Positions 50,508 to 60,414 are shown, numbered from the stretch's first letter. The stretch: 64,000 nt of DNA from Trichomonas vaginalis G3 (GCF_026262505.1 NC_067206.1:3004879-3068878), one strand, 5' to 3'. Made by a program: numbers and translations. The notes: a model not told the origin generated them from the sequence alone.

Positions 50508-51680
50508 ATGGGAGGAAATACATCAGATACTCTCACACTATCTGATGAAATATGGAATAGAGATATCGAGAAAATGTTTACTTCTTCAAAAATGACAGAA
50601 CAATTCAATTTCAAAGCGAAATTCTTGCAAGCAATAAAATATAATTCTGATAAAGGAGAAGTTGGCAATTATGTGTTTATATCTGATACAGGAACGATTA
50701 CTTGTTTATCGAATATACTACCTGATATAGAATTTACTCAAGAACTTGGTTCAATTCAAATTAAAAATGTATTTAATATAGGTTCATCTCGTTTAGTTGC
50801 ATTTTCAGATGATAAAATTTATATTCTCGAGTACCAGACTTCAAAATTCAATGTTATTACATTAGATATTGCAAAACCACAATTTTTCATTCCATTAAAC
50901 GACAAAATATTCGTCATAGTTACAAAAAATGGTGAAATTCACTTAGTTGGAGAAGATAATAAAAACCAGTTAATATTAAAAGTCGAAATTAACTCTTCAA
51001 TTATTCAAGCTTCTTGTATGAATTTAGACCAACAATACATATTAATTTCCACAGAAGCTACATCATACATCATTTCTATCATCAATAATCCAAATTGCAA
51101 AGATTTGGCAACGTTTGCAAATGCGGAAAAAGTAATTTGCGATGACAGAGAAATCTACTTAGCAAAGAAAGGGTCTAACATCATTTACAAGGTTACAGCA
51201 AGGCCAGATTTCACATTCTCTGATCCAGAACCAATTACTCCTCAAACAAATGAAAATATTATTGATTTCGTTTTGTTATCAAAGAAATTACTATTAATAA
51301 TATATCAGAATACTATATTATCATACATGGCTGGCACTCTTAGTCGCCAAATTGTATTTCCATCAACTTTTTCACCAAAAATTTGTTTTCCACTTGCAAG
51401 AATTGGATATTTCATTCTTATTTGCAAAGGAGGGCATATTCTTCTTTGTAAACTCTCTGATAGCAGTAATCCAGCCGATAAAAATGAGAAAAAATTTATT
51501 GAGTTATCTTGGCTCCATAAATGCGAAATTTCTCAAATTGTTAGTATCCAAGAGTCATCATTTTTAACATTTGATGAAAATGGCATTGCAATTTTATGGG
51601 AAAACCTTCCAAATTGGTGGAATGCTCCTCATTTCTTAGATATGTTTGGAGAAAAAGAAAACTCAGCATTACAGAAGTAA
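50508..51680 (+). CDS. Beta-propeller-like protein, possible N-myristoylation
   Basis: This is a 390-residue protein counted from MGGNTSDTL; upstream in-frame sequence has only a GTG. The start MGGNTS fits the N-myristoylation pattern (G2, S6). After a helical 40 residues, about six or seven blocks of four short strands follow (VFISDTGTITCLSN, RLVAFSDDKIYILEY, KIFVIVTKNGEIHLVG, QYILISTEATSYIISI, GYFILICKGGHILLCK, SFLTFDENGIAILWE), as in WD/RCC1-like propellers. The last block has the W-x-x-LPNW end. It probably acts as a membrane-tethered protein-binding platform. No named family is recognised. It is 62 bp upstream of a solenoid protein. Confidence 0.65.
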   Translation: MGGNTSDTLTLSDEIWNRDIEKMFTSSKMTEQFNFKAKFLQAIKYNSDKGEVGNYVFISDTGTITCLSNILPDIEFTQELGSIQIKNVFNIGSSRLVAFSDDKIYILEYQTSKFNVITLDIAKPQFFIPLNDKIFVIVTKNGEIHLVGEDNKNQLILKVEINSSIIQASCMNLDQQYILISTEATSYIISIINNPNCKDLATFANAEKVICDDREIYLAKKGSNIIYKVTARPDFTFSDPEPITPQTNENIIDFVLLSKKLLLIIYQNTILSYMAGTLSRQIVFPSTFSPKICFPLARIGYFILICKGGHILLCKLSDSSNPADKNEKKFIELSWLHKCEISQIVSIQESSFLTFDENGIAILWENLPNWWNAPHFLDMFGEKENSALQK

Positions 51681-51717
51681 ACAAATTGTATAACTATTAT
51701 TAACATTCTAATATTTT

Positions 51718-51722
51718 TCATT
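51718..51722 (+). promoter_or_regulatory. TCATT initiator
   Basis: TCATT lies 25 bases before the ATG at 51,745, inside the short gap to the previous gene. It indicates separate transcription. Confidence 0.45.
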
Positions 51723-51744
51723 TTTCTTTAAATCAAGAAAATTG

Positions 51745-54144
51745 ATGGATGGGTCTAATGACCCAGAAATTAATTCATTACTTGATAAGTTCAAAATATC
51801 ATACAGATCACTAGAATATACAGGAGTATGCGATATTCTTAGTAAAATAGACGATATTTTAGAAGATGATTTCATGAAGCAATTTCAGGTTAATGTTATT
51901 GCAAATATAGCACTACCACTTTTATATCCGAGTGAAAGCGGATCGTCTAAACTTCGATGGACATTACAATGCATAACAGCTTCAAAATTAGTAAAATGGG
52001 CGCCAACACTAAGAATAGATATTCTCATTTCAGTTATATCTGTCTTCGAAAAATACCCTCAAGAATTCGCCACCAATACAGCAATTAGACAAACTGCAAC
52101 AGATTTGATTACTTATTCAAAAAATTTCTGGGATTTACTTCATGAAGTGAAATCTGAGTTCAGTGCAGATACCATATGGAGTTTTCTCATATTTTGCAGT
52201 TATAACTCAACAATTCTCGATAAACCAAACTGGGATTTGATGAATTCGTTAATTCAGAATCCATCTACATTCAATTCATCATATTCTGAAGATGTTCTTA
52301 CATTTTTAACTCGTACTGCAAAAAATTGGGGCCAAAATCCTCAATTTGCGTTTCAATTACTAGATGGTGCAGTTAAAAAGACTCCAATTAAGCTTGGTGT
52401 ATCAATACCAGCATTTATAGTTGAACAGAATACTTCGCCAAAGAATAAAATCGAAAAATTAATTTATACAGTTGCTTCTCATCTAAAAGAAGCAAATCCT
52501 TTAACAGCAAGAGCATTAACACAAATAGTAATGCTTGAATCAAAGATCCCTGATAAAGTATTCGTTACTTCTCTTTATCTAGCTTTATTAAGAAATATTC
52601 CTCAAAATTTTCATCCAAATTTAGTTCAAAAATTAGTTACACTTGTTAGAACAAACCAATTCGAAGCATCAGCAGCTGCCAAAATCGTTGCTGTTACGTC
52701 AACAGTTCAACCTCCACGAAATTTTTCATTTTTATCTCATTTCATGGATTCTTTTGCTTCACAGACTCATTCTGCATCTATGTTCTTTGGTCATCTTGCT
52801 GAAGTTTGCGAATTACTTTCAGATGACGTTGTTTTTCCTTTAGTTCGAGATTCGATATCAGCTATTCGTTCTATGGGCACAAACTTTGGTGTTATGCACC
52901 TATTAGTCAGATTATTGAAGAGAGCACAGTCTAAACCAAGTATTCTCTCTGGATCTGATTTGAATTATTATATCCAGACAATTGTTGATTATTCCAACCA
53001 GTCAACGAAACTTTCAGCTAAATGTTTAGCAAGGCTTGCTATTTTGAACAATAATCCTTTAAATTTTGATACAAATTCGATTTCTTCTTTAGAATTGACA
53101 ACTTTAGTTTGTGCTTACTCATTTAATTACGGATCGAATGTTTATGATGATTCTCTGAATTACACAGCGTTTGTTATCTCAAAAATGTGTAATTTCGAAA
53201 CAAGTTATAATATTTTGTCAAAAATTGACTATTCTAGGACATTTCTCAATGGAGACAATGCAAGGACAATATATTTAGCAACAAAAGAAGCAATTAAGCT
53301 GAGTTTGACCAAAAACAACGATGTTTTTTCTCCTTTATCAGAAAGTTTAACAAAAATGTTGATTTTTCAGGATGTTACACAGATAATTTCTGATTATTTT
53401 ACTTCATCGAACAGTTCTCGTATCAATCCAAATGTTCTAAGTAACTTAATCACTGCTTTAGACAGAGTAAATTCGAATTACGAACCATTACGAAATTTGT
53501 TGATCACTGTCACAGCGAAATACACTGATGATTGGGTTGATACACTTATAAATGAAAGGAATTCGAATCAGTTTAGAAGCTGGTTTGTTATGAGAGTGCT
53601 AAGACCATTAGCGATGAAATGTTCAGGTGCTTTTTATGTTTTGTCAGAAATGAAACTTGGACCAATTGAATTTGCTTCTGTAATTCCTGCCGCAAAGAAA
53701 TGGCTAACAATAGGAGGTGCAAATGAAGTGAGAGCTGCAGCAATTAAGTTCGTTGAGAAGAACTTAAAAGGCAAAAAAGAACTGACGCAATTCACTTTGA
53801 AATTGGCTTTTTCTATCATAACCCGTTGTGAAAGTCCGTCGTTTCCTGATATTGATATTCCTGATGAACCTTTGATTGATTTTGATACTCCTGTAGTTCC
53901 TGAAAACAGAACTGCGCCTTCCGCTGAGCTTGCTGCATCACTGAGGATATTGTGCAAAGCTGTTGAATGCGGAATTGGAAACATTTCTGACCAAGATTTA
54001 GATATTATTCATAGATCTCTGAAACATTCGAAAGATCCAAGAGTCAGAAGGCCTTATATTAAGTTCCTTGGTAGATTAGGACTAAGAGGTGCTGCGTATG
54101 CCGCACAAATGGATCCAAAATTATCAATAACACCATTCTTTTAA
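51745..54144 (+). CDS. Alpha-solenoid protein, 799 residues
   Basis: This starts at the first ATG, directly after an in-frame TTG. The whole protein is amphipathic helices (HEAT-like), with conserved-looking aliphatic and alanine patterns such as NPLTARALTQIVMLESKIP and EASAAAKIVAVTSTVQPP. The end repeats AAYAAQMDPKLSITPFF after a basic helix (HSKDPRVRRPYIKFLGRLGLRG). No membrane or catalytic motif is visible. It could be an adaptin-, coat- or integrator-like scaffold; no family is recognised. Confidence 0.75.
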   Translation: MDGSNDPEINSLLDKFKISYRSLEYTGVCDILSKIDDILEDDFMKQFQVNVIANIALPLLYPSESGSSKLRWTLQCITASKLVKWAPTLRIDILISVISVFEKYPQEFATNTAIRQTATDLITYSKNFWDLLHEVKSEFSADTIWSFLIFCSYNSTILDKPNWDLMNSLIQNPSTFNSSYSEDVLTFLTRTAKNWGQNPQFAFQLLDGAVKKTPIKLGVSIPAFIVEQNTSPKNKIEKLIYTVASHLKEANPLTARALTQIVMLESKIPDKVFVTSLYLALLRNIPQNFHPNLVQKLVTLVRTNQFEASAAAKIVAVTSTVQPPRNFSFLSHFMDSFASQTHSASMFFGHLAEVCELLSDDVVFPLVRDSISAIRSMGTNFGVMHLLVRLLKRAQSKPSILSGSDLNYYIQTIVDYSNQSTKLSAKCLARLAILNNNPLNFDTNSISSLELTTLVCAYSFNYGSNVYDDSLNYTAFVISKMCNFETSYNILSKIDYSRTFLNGDNARTIYLATKEAIKLSLTKNNDVFSPLSESLTKMLIFQDVTQIISDYFTSSNSSRINPNVLSNLITALDRVNSNYEPLRNLLITVTAKYTDDWVDTLINERNSNQFRSWFVMRVLRPLAMKCSGAFYVLSEMKLGPIEFASVIPAAKKWLTIGGANEVRAAAIKFVEKNLKGKKELTQFTLKLAFSIITRCESPSFPDIDIPDEPLIDFDTPVVPENRTAPSAELAASLRILCKAVECGIGNISDQDLDIIHRSLKHSKDPRVRRPYIKFLGRLGLRGAAYAAQMDPKLSITPFF

Positions 54145-54401
54145 TGTATATATTATGTTTTGTTTATTAAATTATATTAGAGTTTAGTAGATAATCTGTT
54201 TACTGTTGCTGTCTTCATGCTATCTTTGAGGAAAATAGATATTGTTTTATCAAATCATGAAATTATTGGACAATAATATTTGAAACATAAAGTAATACTC
54301 ATGGTCATTATGATTCGCTTATTGCAGAATGATACTGTAATTGACTATTTATTTTGAGAGAATGTAAAGATAAAAAAAAATTAAAAAACAGGGAAGAAAT
54401 T

Positions 54402-55658
54402 ATGTTCTCTGATTATGTACCTTATATTATGATTGGTTTAATAGTTCTCTTTGTTTGTTCTTGTATTTATGTCTACAAACATAGAGCAGAGGTAATTGAA
54501 ATGGCCGGAATTGAACCTCCAAATGTTCCAGGATTTCAGACCGAAAAGCACGTCAAAAAACCAAAAGGTCCACGTCCAAATGCAAAGAAAGCTGCTAAAA
54601 TAATGCCACAACACCAAGCTCAAGCCATTGCTGAAGAAGAAGCAAAAAATCGTCCAAAACAAGATCCAAAGAAACAAGCTAGACAAGAGAATAAAAAAGT
54701 AAACATCATCAGAAGAAACAAGGGACGCTCTGATCTCCCATTAAATACAAACGAAAGCGCTCTTAAGTCAATGTCGATTAATAATGAAGGTTTCCTTTGT
54801 GCAGTATCAAAGGATCGTATTTTCCATTTATACTACACAGATTTCTTCAACATTTCTCCAACAATGTTAACTCAACAATTCGAATTAGACAAGTTTGAGA
54901 TTACTAACGCTGCTTTCGTTCGTTCCGAAGGTCTCAAGGTTGTTTATACAGAAAATGCTCACAAGAAACTTATCATTGCTAATCTTAAACTCGATGATGA
55001 ATCAAAATTCGTCATAGACTCAAGAAACGAGATCGAAAACGTCTACAAATCAGCATGCAACGCAATCATAGTTCATCCAGAAGCTAAATACATCGCATTA
55101 CACCTTGATAACAACAAAATCGTATTTTACAACATGCAACTCCAAGAAATCGGCAAAATTTCATTCGAAGGCAAGAAGATTAACCATGTTGTTCCATCCC
55201 ACGACTACAATCGTCTTTTCATTGCTGTTGGAGCTTCAATTGAAGTTTTCGATTGGTCAAAGACAGAATGGAAGCAATTCTGCACTGTTCCAACAAAGGC
55301 AGTTGTTACAGCGATGGCCTTCTGTGCAAAGACAGGCGAACTCGTCGTTGCAACAGCTGATGGACTTCTTACAGTTTATACATACAAGATTCAACAGAAC
55401 AAGGCTCGAAATGTCTGGGAAATACAAGGAATAAGACTTCTTACGGCATCTGTGTTCAGTGCTTCACTCGCAATTGTCTCTGGAAAGGGTAAACTTACAA
55501 TTGTCGATTTGAAGGATGGAAAGGTCTCCGGAGCATTGAATGAGATGCACGAAGGAGAAGTAAACTTCCTCCAGTTCTCGAATGATGATGCTTGGATATT
55601 TGTTGGTTCAAGAAGCAAACCAAACATCGAATCTTATCGTTTTGCTGATAAGAAATAA
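54402..55658 (+). CDS. Membrane-anchored WD-repeat protein, TBL2-like
   Basis: This is a 418-residue protein counted from MFSDYVPYIM; upstream in-frame sequence has only a TTG. One N-terminal membrane helix (about 8-28, IMIGLIVLFVCSCIYVY) is followed by a basic lysine/proline/glutamine-rich linker (about 45-110). A seven-block WD-like propeller (about 115-418) comes next, with the last blocks NEMHEGEVNFLQFSNDDAWI and FVGSRSKP. This layout (ER membrane anchor, K-rich linker, propeller) is that of transducin beta-like 2, which acts in ER stress signalling. The match is by architecture; repeat sequences are weak. GC-richer codons than neighbours suggest strong expression. Confidence 0.7.
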   Translation: MFSDYVPYIMIGLIVLFVCSCIYVYKHRAEVIEMAGIEPPNVPGFQTEKHVKKPKGPRPNAKKAAKIMPQHQAQAIAEEEAKNRPKQDPKKQARQENKKVNIIRRNKGRSDLPLNTNESALKSMSINNEGFLCAVSKDRIFHLYYTDFFNISPTMLTQQFELDKFEITNAAFVRSEGLKVVYTENAHKKLIIANLKLDDESKFVIDSRNEIENVYKSACNAIIVHPEAKYIALHLDNNKIVFYNMQLQEIGKISFEGKKINHVVPSHDYNRLFIAVGASIEVFDWSKTEWKQFCTVPTKAVVTAMAFCAKTGELVVATADGLLTVYTYKIQQNKARNVWEIQGIRLLTASVFSASLAIVSGKGKLTIVDLKDGKVSGALNEMHEGEVNFLQFSNDDAWIFVGSRSKPNIESYRFADKK

Positions 55659-56297
55659 AGTTTATAACATGGTGATATCTAAACTATTTAATATTTGTAT
55701 TTTAATTAATTTTTCATTCATTTTATAGTATTTCGACCTTGAAAATTTAAAAATTAAATTTAATTGAACCTATTTCTGGTATTAAAGTATGATTGAAAAG
55801 TATCAGACTTGAAAAATAAATGGTGAAATTAACAATGCTGAACTCATTAACAAAGAGTAAATTGTTGATTAATTAAATATTTCATTGATGGGATTACGAA
55901 CAGACAAATAGATTTATTTTGTCATAGTAATTTGTATTCTAGCCTACGGTTAGATATTTCATATATATTGATATCAATTGAAATCAAAATGTTAATATTA
56001 GTTATTACTCCATGTTCAAGCTCAATTATTTCCTTATGTCATAATCAATGCAGATGTTCAAGGTCAGACTACGTTGACTTGATTGTTCCGATTTCAAATA
56101 AAATTATCAATTTTGAATGGGAATGCATCCTCATGCATAGAAAAGGCCGCTTTTATGTGAGATACAATCAACCAAACAATTTTATTTTTTCAAAGAAAAT
56201 TAACTTTATGTCATAATTTTACCTATCTATTGATGTATATGATTTCGAGATAAATGGCCGTTCACATATAAATTTTCAGAAATGTGACAATTTTGAA
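55659..56297. other. AT-rich spacer
   Basis: About 640 bp. A plus-strand frame at 55,932-56,216 lacks an ATG at its start and has low-complexity composition, so I do not call a gene. A TCACA occurs about 35 bases before the HPt gene. Confidence 0.55.
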
Positions 56298-56657
56298 ATG
56301 ACAAGAGAAAGTTTACGAGAAGAGCCCGTTATTGATGAAGAGATTGTAGAGCAAAATCTTGAACTCATGGATGCAAAGTTCCCAGATGAATTAATGGAAG
56401 AATGGAATGTTACAATTATTCCTCTTATTCATGAAGTTATTGATAATTTTGCGAAGTTGGATGATATGGATTGCTATCAAAAAGCGCACAAGTGTGCAGG
56501 ATCTGCTTTACAAATTGGTGCGAATCAACTTGGACAAGCTCTTAGAACTGTTTCACATTTACGTAAAGGTGGCCAATTCGAGCCAGCCAAAGAGATTATG
56601 GAAGATGTACCCGGATATCTCGAGGCATTCGAAAAAATTGTAGCTGAATCCAAATAA
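56298..56657 (+). CDS. Stand-alone HPt histidine phosphotransfer protein
   Basis: This is a 119-residue protein with the HPt core KAHKCAGSALQIGANQLGQ; the phospho-accepting histidine is H64. The surrounding pattern AH-x-x-x-GSA-x-x-IGA-x-x-L matches the family's AHxLKGSAxxIGA block, although the usual Leu-Lys after His is Lys-Cys. The rest forms a four-helix bundle (helices about 14-28, 32-53, 57-72, 78-95, 100-118). HPt proteins relay phosphate from hybrid histidine kinases to response regulators. Eukaryotic relays (Ypd1, AHP) use proteins of just this size. No kinase or regulator is encoded in the window. Confidence 0.8.
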   Translation: MTRESLREEPVIDEEIVEQNLELMDAKFPDELMEEWNVTIIPLIHEVIDNFAKLDDMDCYQKAHKCAGSALQIGANQLGQALRTVSHLRKGGQFEPAKEIMEDVPGYLEAFEKIVAESK

Positions 56658-56756
56658 AAATTTCTTTTTTGATACTAAAATTTTTACATAAATCAATGAT
56701 ATTTCAAAATCATCAAGTATATGCTTATGAGTATCAAAAACTTCATCTAATTTTAT

Positions 56757-56761
56757 TCATT
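56757..56761 (+). promoter_or_regulatory. TCATT initiator
   Basis: TCATT lies with its A 10 bases before the ATG at 56,769. It supports this ATG over the TTG and GTG codons directly upstream. Confidence 0.5.
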
Positions 56762-56768
56762 TTTGGTG

Positions 56769-58037
56769 ATGGATAATCAAGAGATAATAGATGATCAGAA
56801 TACGTCATCAAAATCAGAATCATTTTCTAAAAGATGGATGTCTAGCTTATATCCATTAAAAGAAATACCAAAAGACCTTTGGAAACCAGATATAAATGAT
56901 TATAAAATGATTGGTTTTCAGTTAATCATAGAATTTGTCATCTGGTTTACGACATTTTTCTCCAATACTAATATGGCTTTCTTATGCTACTGGGATGGGC
57001 CTAATTACGTTTATGCTGCAAAAACTTTATATAAAATTCCTCCAAACAATCCATGGACTCGCGCATTTCGTTATCCACCATCATATTTTGCATGTCATTT
57101 ACCAGGATATCCGCTATTAATACGATTTTTCGCTACCATAACTTTAAATTGTTACTGGCTCGGGTATGTTTTAGCAATTCTTTTTGGATCTGTAGGAATT
57201 GCTTTTGTATTCCGTCGTTTACTTGTTGTTTACAATTGCGTTGTTGATCCGGTTTATTCCTCATATTTGCTATTGATAATTCCTATTAGACTCACTCTCT
57301 ACAAATCAGTTGGTGCAAGTGAACCTCTTTACATGATGTATGTTTACTTGGCTTTAATATTTTTCAAAACTGATCAGTTAATTTTTATGCTTTTATCAAT
57401 GTGGGGAGCATGTATTACAAGAATAGAAGGACTTTCTATAGTCGGGACAATTGGTCTTTCATACTTACTTCGTTTTGATATTCTCAGAGCGATGTTTACT
57501 TCTTTAGGCTTTCTTGCAACTCCTGCTGTTGCATATTTCCATCAAATAAGGTTCCACTCGTATAAGGCATATATAAATTTCAACATGAATACAGCCGGAT
57601 TGATAAGATTTCCTTTGTATTCACTTATTATCCCATCTCGATATGAAAAATTCTGTATTCAGAGTCATATGTTGTTTGCTGTTATAACACCATTACTTGC
57701 TGCAACAGTGATGATGTATACAACTTGTGTTCCAATTGCAATTTATTCAACAGTTTATATCATATATGTCATATCGATTTTCCATATGGATTTGTTCAGA
57801 TATGCACTTCCAGCATTCACGGTGGCATTAATTATTGGATTTGATCCAATTTTTTCAAATCCGATATTTAAAGCGAGAATTATCTATTTTATAGGTTTTC
57901 CAATTGTAATATTGCTTTGGTATTATTATGGACAGATCACAACTAACAAAGCTCCTGATGATTTCTTATTAGAAGTTTTGTATCCGGATAAGTATCGATT
58001 TAATGAATCATTTTATTATGGTCATTTATTTAAGTAA
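56769..58037 (+). CDS. GT-C glycosyltransferase, PIG-V-like
   Basis: This is a 422-residue protein with nine or ten membrane helices. The first luminal loop carries YWDGPNYVYAAK (75-85; D76 in the position of the catalytic or donor-binding aspartate), followed by LPGYPLLIRF where PIG-V has FFPGFPL. Later come ASEPLYMMYVYLA (cf. the family's SES motif) and an ITRIEGLS block. PIG-V adds the second mannose to GPI precursors from dolichol-phosphate mannose in the ER. Related GT-C proteins of unknown specificity exist in bacteria and protists, so the acceptor could be another glycolipid. The cytosolic N-terminus (about 45 residues) is polar. Confidence 0.65.
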   Translation: MDNQEIIDDQNTSSKSESFSKRWMSSLYPLKEIPKDLWKPDINDYKMIGFQLIIEFVIWFTTFFSNTNMAFLCYWDGPNYVYAAKTLYKIPPNNPWTRAFRYPPSYFACHLPGYPLLIRFFATITLNCYWLGYVLAILFGSVGIAFVFRRLLVVYNCVVDPVYSSYLLLIIPIRLTLYKSVGASEPLYMMYVYLALIFFKTDQLIFMLLSMWGACITRIEGLSIVGTIGLSYLLRFDILRAMFTSLGFLATPAVAYFHQIRFHSYKAYINFNMNTAGLIRFPLYSLIIPSRYEKFCIQSHMLFAVITPLLAATVMMYTTCVPIAIYSTVYIIYVISIFHMDLFRYALPAFTVALIIGFDPIFSNPIFKARIIYFIGFPIVILLWYYYGQITTNKAPDDFLLEVLYPDKYRFNESFYYGHLFK

Positions 58038-58159
58038 CCAGTAATTGTATGAAATAAAGAAATTTAGTATAAAAATTAAAAATGTGAATTAGAGTAACAA
58101 TTTTGCTGAAAAGTATAACTACTCATGAATAATATTGGATAATGGTTGATTTTATTTAA

Positions 58160-58300
58160 GGGTGCCCTATAACGATAATGTAAACATCACAAAATTAACC
58201 TTATTAGAACTCGAATGAATGGATTATCCAGATTCTAGTTCTCAATATAATAGCCTTAAAAGTGCTTTTCTGAGGGTGGTCTATCGTCTATAGGGCACCC
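58160..58300. mobile_element. 141-bp MITE with TTAA flanks
   Basis: Terminal inverted repeats GGGTGCCCTATA are perfect for 12 bp and extend to 18 bp with one gap (ACGATA). TTAA lies directly outside both ends (58,156-58,159 and 58,301-58,304). No coding capacity. TTAA duplications are used by Kolobok and piggyBac elements; the end GGGT equals the end of the transposase-bearing element at 61,110. A TA-duplicating Tc1/mariner reading with AGGGT ends is also possible. Confidence 0.8.
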
Positions 58301-58327
58301 TTAACAAATAAAAAAATAATTTCAATT

Positions 58328-59515
58328 TTAAGCGCCAACATATACTTTGAACTCCTCGATATTGCTCAAAATATCGATAAGCCATGATATGTTGCCAGAT
58401 GACTCGAATTCTTGGTATGTAACGCCAACTTGGTGTGCGCTCATATTATCTAAAACTTCTTGGAGGAGAGTATCAAAGGAAACTGAAATTTTGCCAATTT
58501 CATCGCACATTCCCTCATAAAAGTAGAGTAAATCGCTTGGTCCGAAGATTCCATCGCCATCAACGTCAAGAATGCGGAAATACATTTGGCTGAACTCTTC
58601 AGGACGCTCAATTGTGGTAGAAATATGGAGATAGCCGGAGAAATCAAGGCATCCATCGTAAGTAACGCTATATTCAAATAATCTTGTACAGAATGCGTTC
58701 GAAAATGTTCGGTCGCACGCGTATTTGAAGTTTGCTAAAGGAATCAAGCCTTGGTCGTCTGATAATTTGTTGAAATTTTGCATTTGGTTTCTGTAGCTGT
58801 TAAATGAGCAGGGACTTTGTGGTCTGTCCATTTCCAAGAACTGCTGGAAGCATGGTGCTGTAATAATTTCAGAAATTAATAAACGATTCCTACTAAATTT
58901 ATCGAGGGACAAATAAGTCATTTCTAGTAAATAGTTAGAGTATAAATCTTTTTCGTCTGGGTTTTCTTCTATTATCTGCTTGATTTGTGAGGAAAACATG
59001 ATTCTTTCATTGATATAACCAAGAAAATCATCTTGTGAAACAAATTCGTTTCCGTTTGAAGAATATTCAAGAATGTTCATAAAATCTAAGTTGAGTACTT
59101 TGATGTATGCAAGGAAATTCTTGAATTTTTCGATATCAAAATACTTTCGACTGATAACAAAAGCTCGAATGATTTGATTATCAAAAAGATGACTAAAAGC
59201 TTTGTATTTCTCAGCTAACTCTGTAAATGTCTTTCTGCGATATTTAATTAAGCCAGTTTGTACATCTGAGATATAATCAAGAATCTCTTTAGTTTGTTCA
59301 TCCGATGGCATTTTATTTTTGATTACTTCGCTTAGGTGATTACGTGTTGCAGCAGCAAGTGCATTTTTTGCATTTTCTGACATTTTAATATTAATTTTGC
59401 CGAAATGAGGAATCGCACCATCTCCTTTGATATTGTTTCCTAATATATCATCCTTGAAGTTGCGAATTTCTGCAATAACGGCCTCTTGCACGTCATCATT
59501 CCCATCAAATGACAT
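58328..59515 (-). CDS. PP2A B''-type regulatory subunit-like EF-hand protein
   Basis: This is a 395-residue protein. Near residues 310-335 it has YFRILDVDGDGIFGPSDLLY followed by YFYEG, matching the B'' subunit block 'FRxLDxDGDGxLxxxELxYFYE'. Upstream, SRNRLLISEIITAPCFQQFL matches the family's first degenerate EF-hand region and CTRLFEYSVTYDGCLDF the linker. The EF-hand loop ends in D instead of E at position 12, which would weaken calcium binding. The nearest relatives by eye are PPP2R3C/G5PR and plant FASS/TON2, which recruit PP2A to the cytoskeleton and centrosomes. Residues 1-60 are polar, with no signal. Confidence 0.78.
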   Translation of the reverse strand: MSFDGNDDVQEAVIAEIRNFKDDILGNNIKGDGAIPHFGKINIKMSENAKNALAAATRNHLSEVIKNKMPSDEQTKEILDYISDVQTGLIKYRRKTFTELAEKYKAFSHLFDNQIIRAFVISRKYFDIEKFKNFLAYIKVLNLDFMNILEYSSNGNEFVSQDDFLGYINERIMFSSQIKQIIEENPDEKDLYSNYLLEMTYLSLDKFSRNRLLISEIITAPCFQQFLEMDRPQSPCSFNSYRNQMQNFNKLSDDQGLIPLANFKYACDRTFSNAFCTRLFEYSVTYDGCLDFSGYLHISTTIERPEEFSQMYFRILDVDGDGIFGPSDLLYFYEGMCDEIGKISVSFDTLLQEVLDNMSAHQVGVTYQEFESSGNISWLIDILSNIEEFKVYVGA

Positions 59516-59655
59516 TCCCTTATTTTATATGGAACGATAAAAGGTATTCATCAAGTAAAATTCATAGATTCAGGATTGAAGATCTTTAAATTAAATGTTT
59601 AATCTGCAGCCCATGCTAATAACGCATAGACTTCATGGCTATAAGTCATGAAAAC

Positions 59656-60414
59656 TTAAACAATGAACATGAGATTAATTAAATTTAAAAATAATTGCCA
59701 TGATATGGAATAATCATGGTGTTTAGAAGGACAATTATTGCTCAATTTGCAGTAGCATAGCGAATAAGGAAGAAATATTACGATGTCTTCTTGGGGTTTC
59801 GTAACATTAATAAAGCACCCATTTTTACAAAAATACATCCCGTCTTTTCTTTTATAAATTACTAATCTTTCGAGATTCTTCACTTCATTTGCAAAGTAAT
59901 CTGATATAATTGTTATTGAAGGTGGAACATAAATTTCTTTGATTTCTAACGCAAAACTAAAGGCATCGCCTGCGATAAATGTAACCCCATCTGGGACGAC
60001 ATATACCTCGCCTGGATGTTTTGCAGGATAGCAATAAAGCTTTTTCATATCTCTGGTATATAAAATTCCGTCAATATCGCAGAAGTATTCGCTAGATTGG
60101 GAGACTTGAATATAAGATATGTTCCATGTATCAAATGGGTTAAAATAACTAAGCTTTGTAACAAAACTTGGAAGAAAAAAATATTGAAGTGGGCATCCTA
60201 AAGGAAAAATATTGTCATTTATGTATGTTGTTGTATCAAGTATTGTAAAGTTTGTTAAATTTTTATATTTATATAAGCAACGTGAAGATAACGCAGTAAA
60301 ACCTGAAATTTGTAAGTGATAAACATCACTATTGTTTGTCTGTCCAGAGAAGTTTCCACTTCCTGTAAATTTTAATACTTTTTCTGTTTCATTTAACCAT
60401 ACTTCACTAGTAAT
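59656..60414 (-). pseudogene. BspA-like leucine-rich repeat fragment
   Basis: The minus-strand frame is open from 60,414 to 59,656 (about 252 codons), but the first ATG lies far inside (60,048), after a stretch that clearly belongs to the same protein. LRR_5-type units are visible: LQISGFTALSSRCLYKYKNL, then NDNIFPLGCPLQYFFLPSFV, IDGILYTRDMKKLYCYPAKH, VYVVPDGVTFIAGDAFSFAL and KEIYVPPSITIISDYFANEV. BspA-like proteins are huge surface families in trichomonads. The normal 5' end is missing and the C-terminus leaves the repeat pattern (YSLCYCKLSNNCPSKHHDY) without a membrane segment. This is a gene relic. Confidence 0.7.

Noticed and set aside
54145-54401. Extended N-terminus of the TBL2-like protein from a TTG codon
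   Set aside because: The extra 16 residues are a lysine-rich read of AT-rich DNA; the ATG at 54,402 directly opens the membrane anchor.
55932-56216. 94-codon plus-strand gene
   Set aside because: The frame opens at a non-ATG codon, has low-complexity composition at both ends and no family match.
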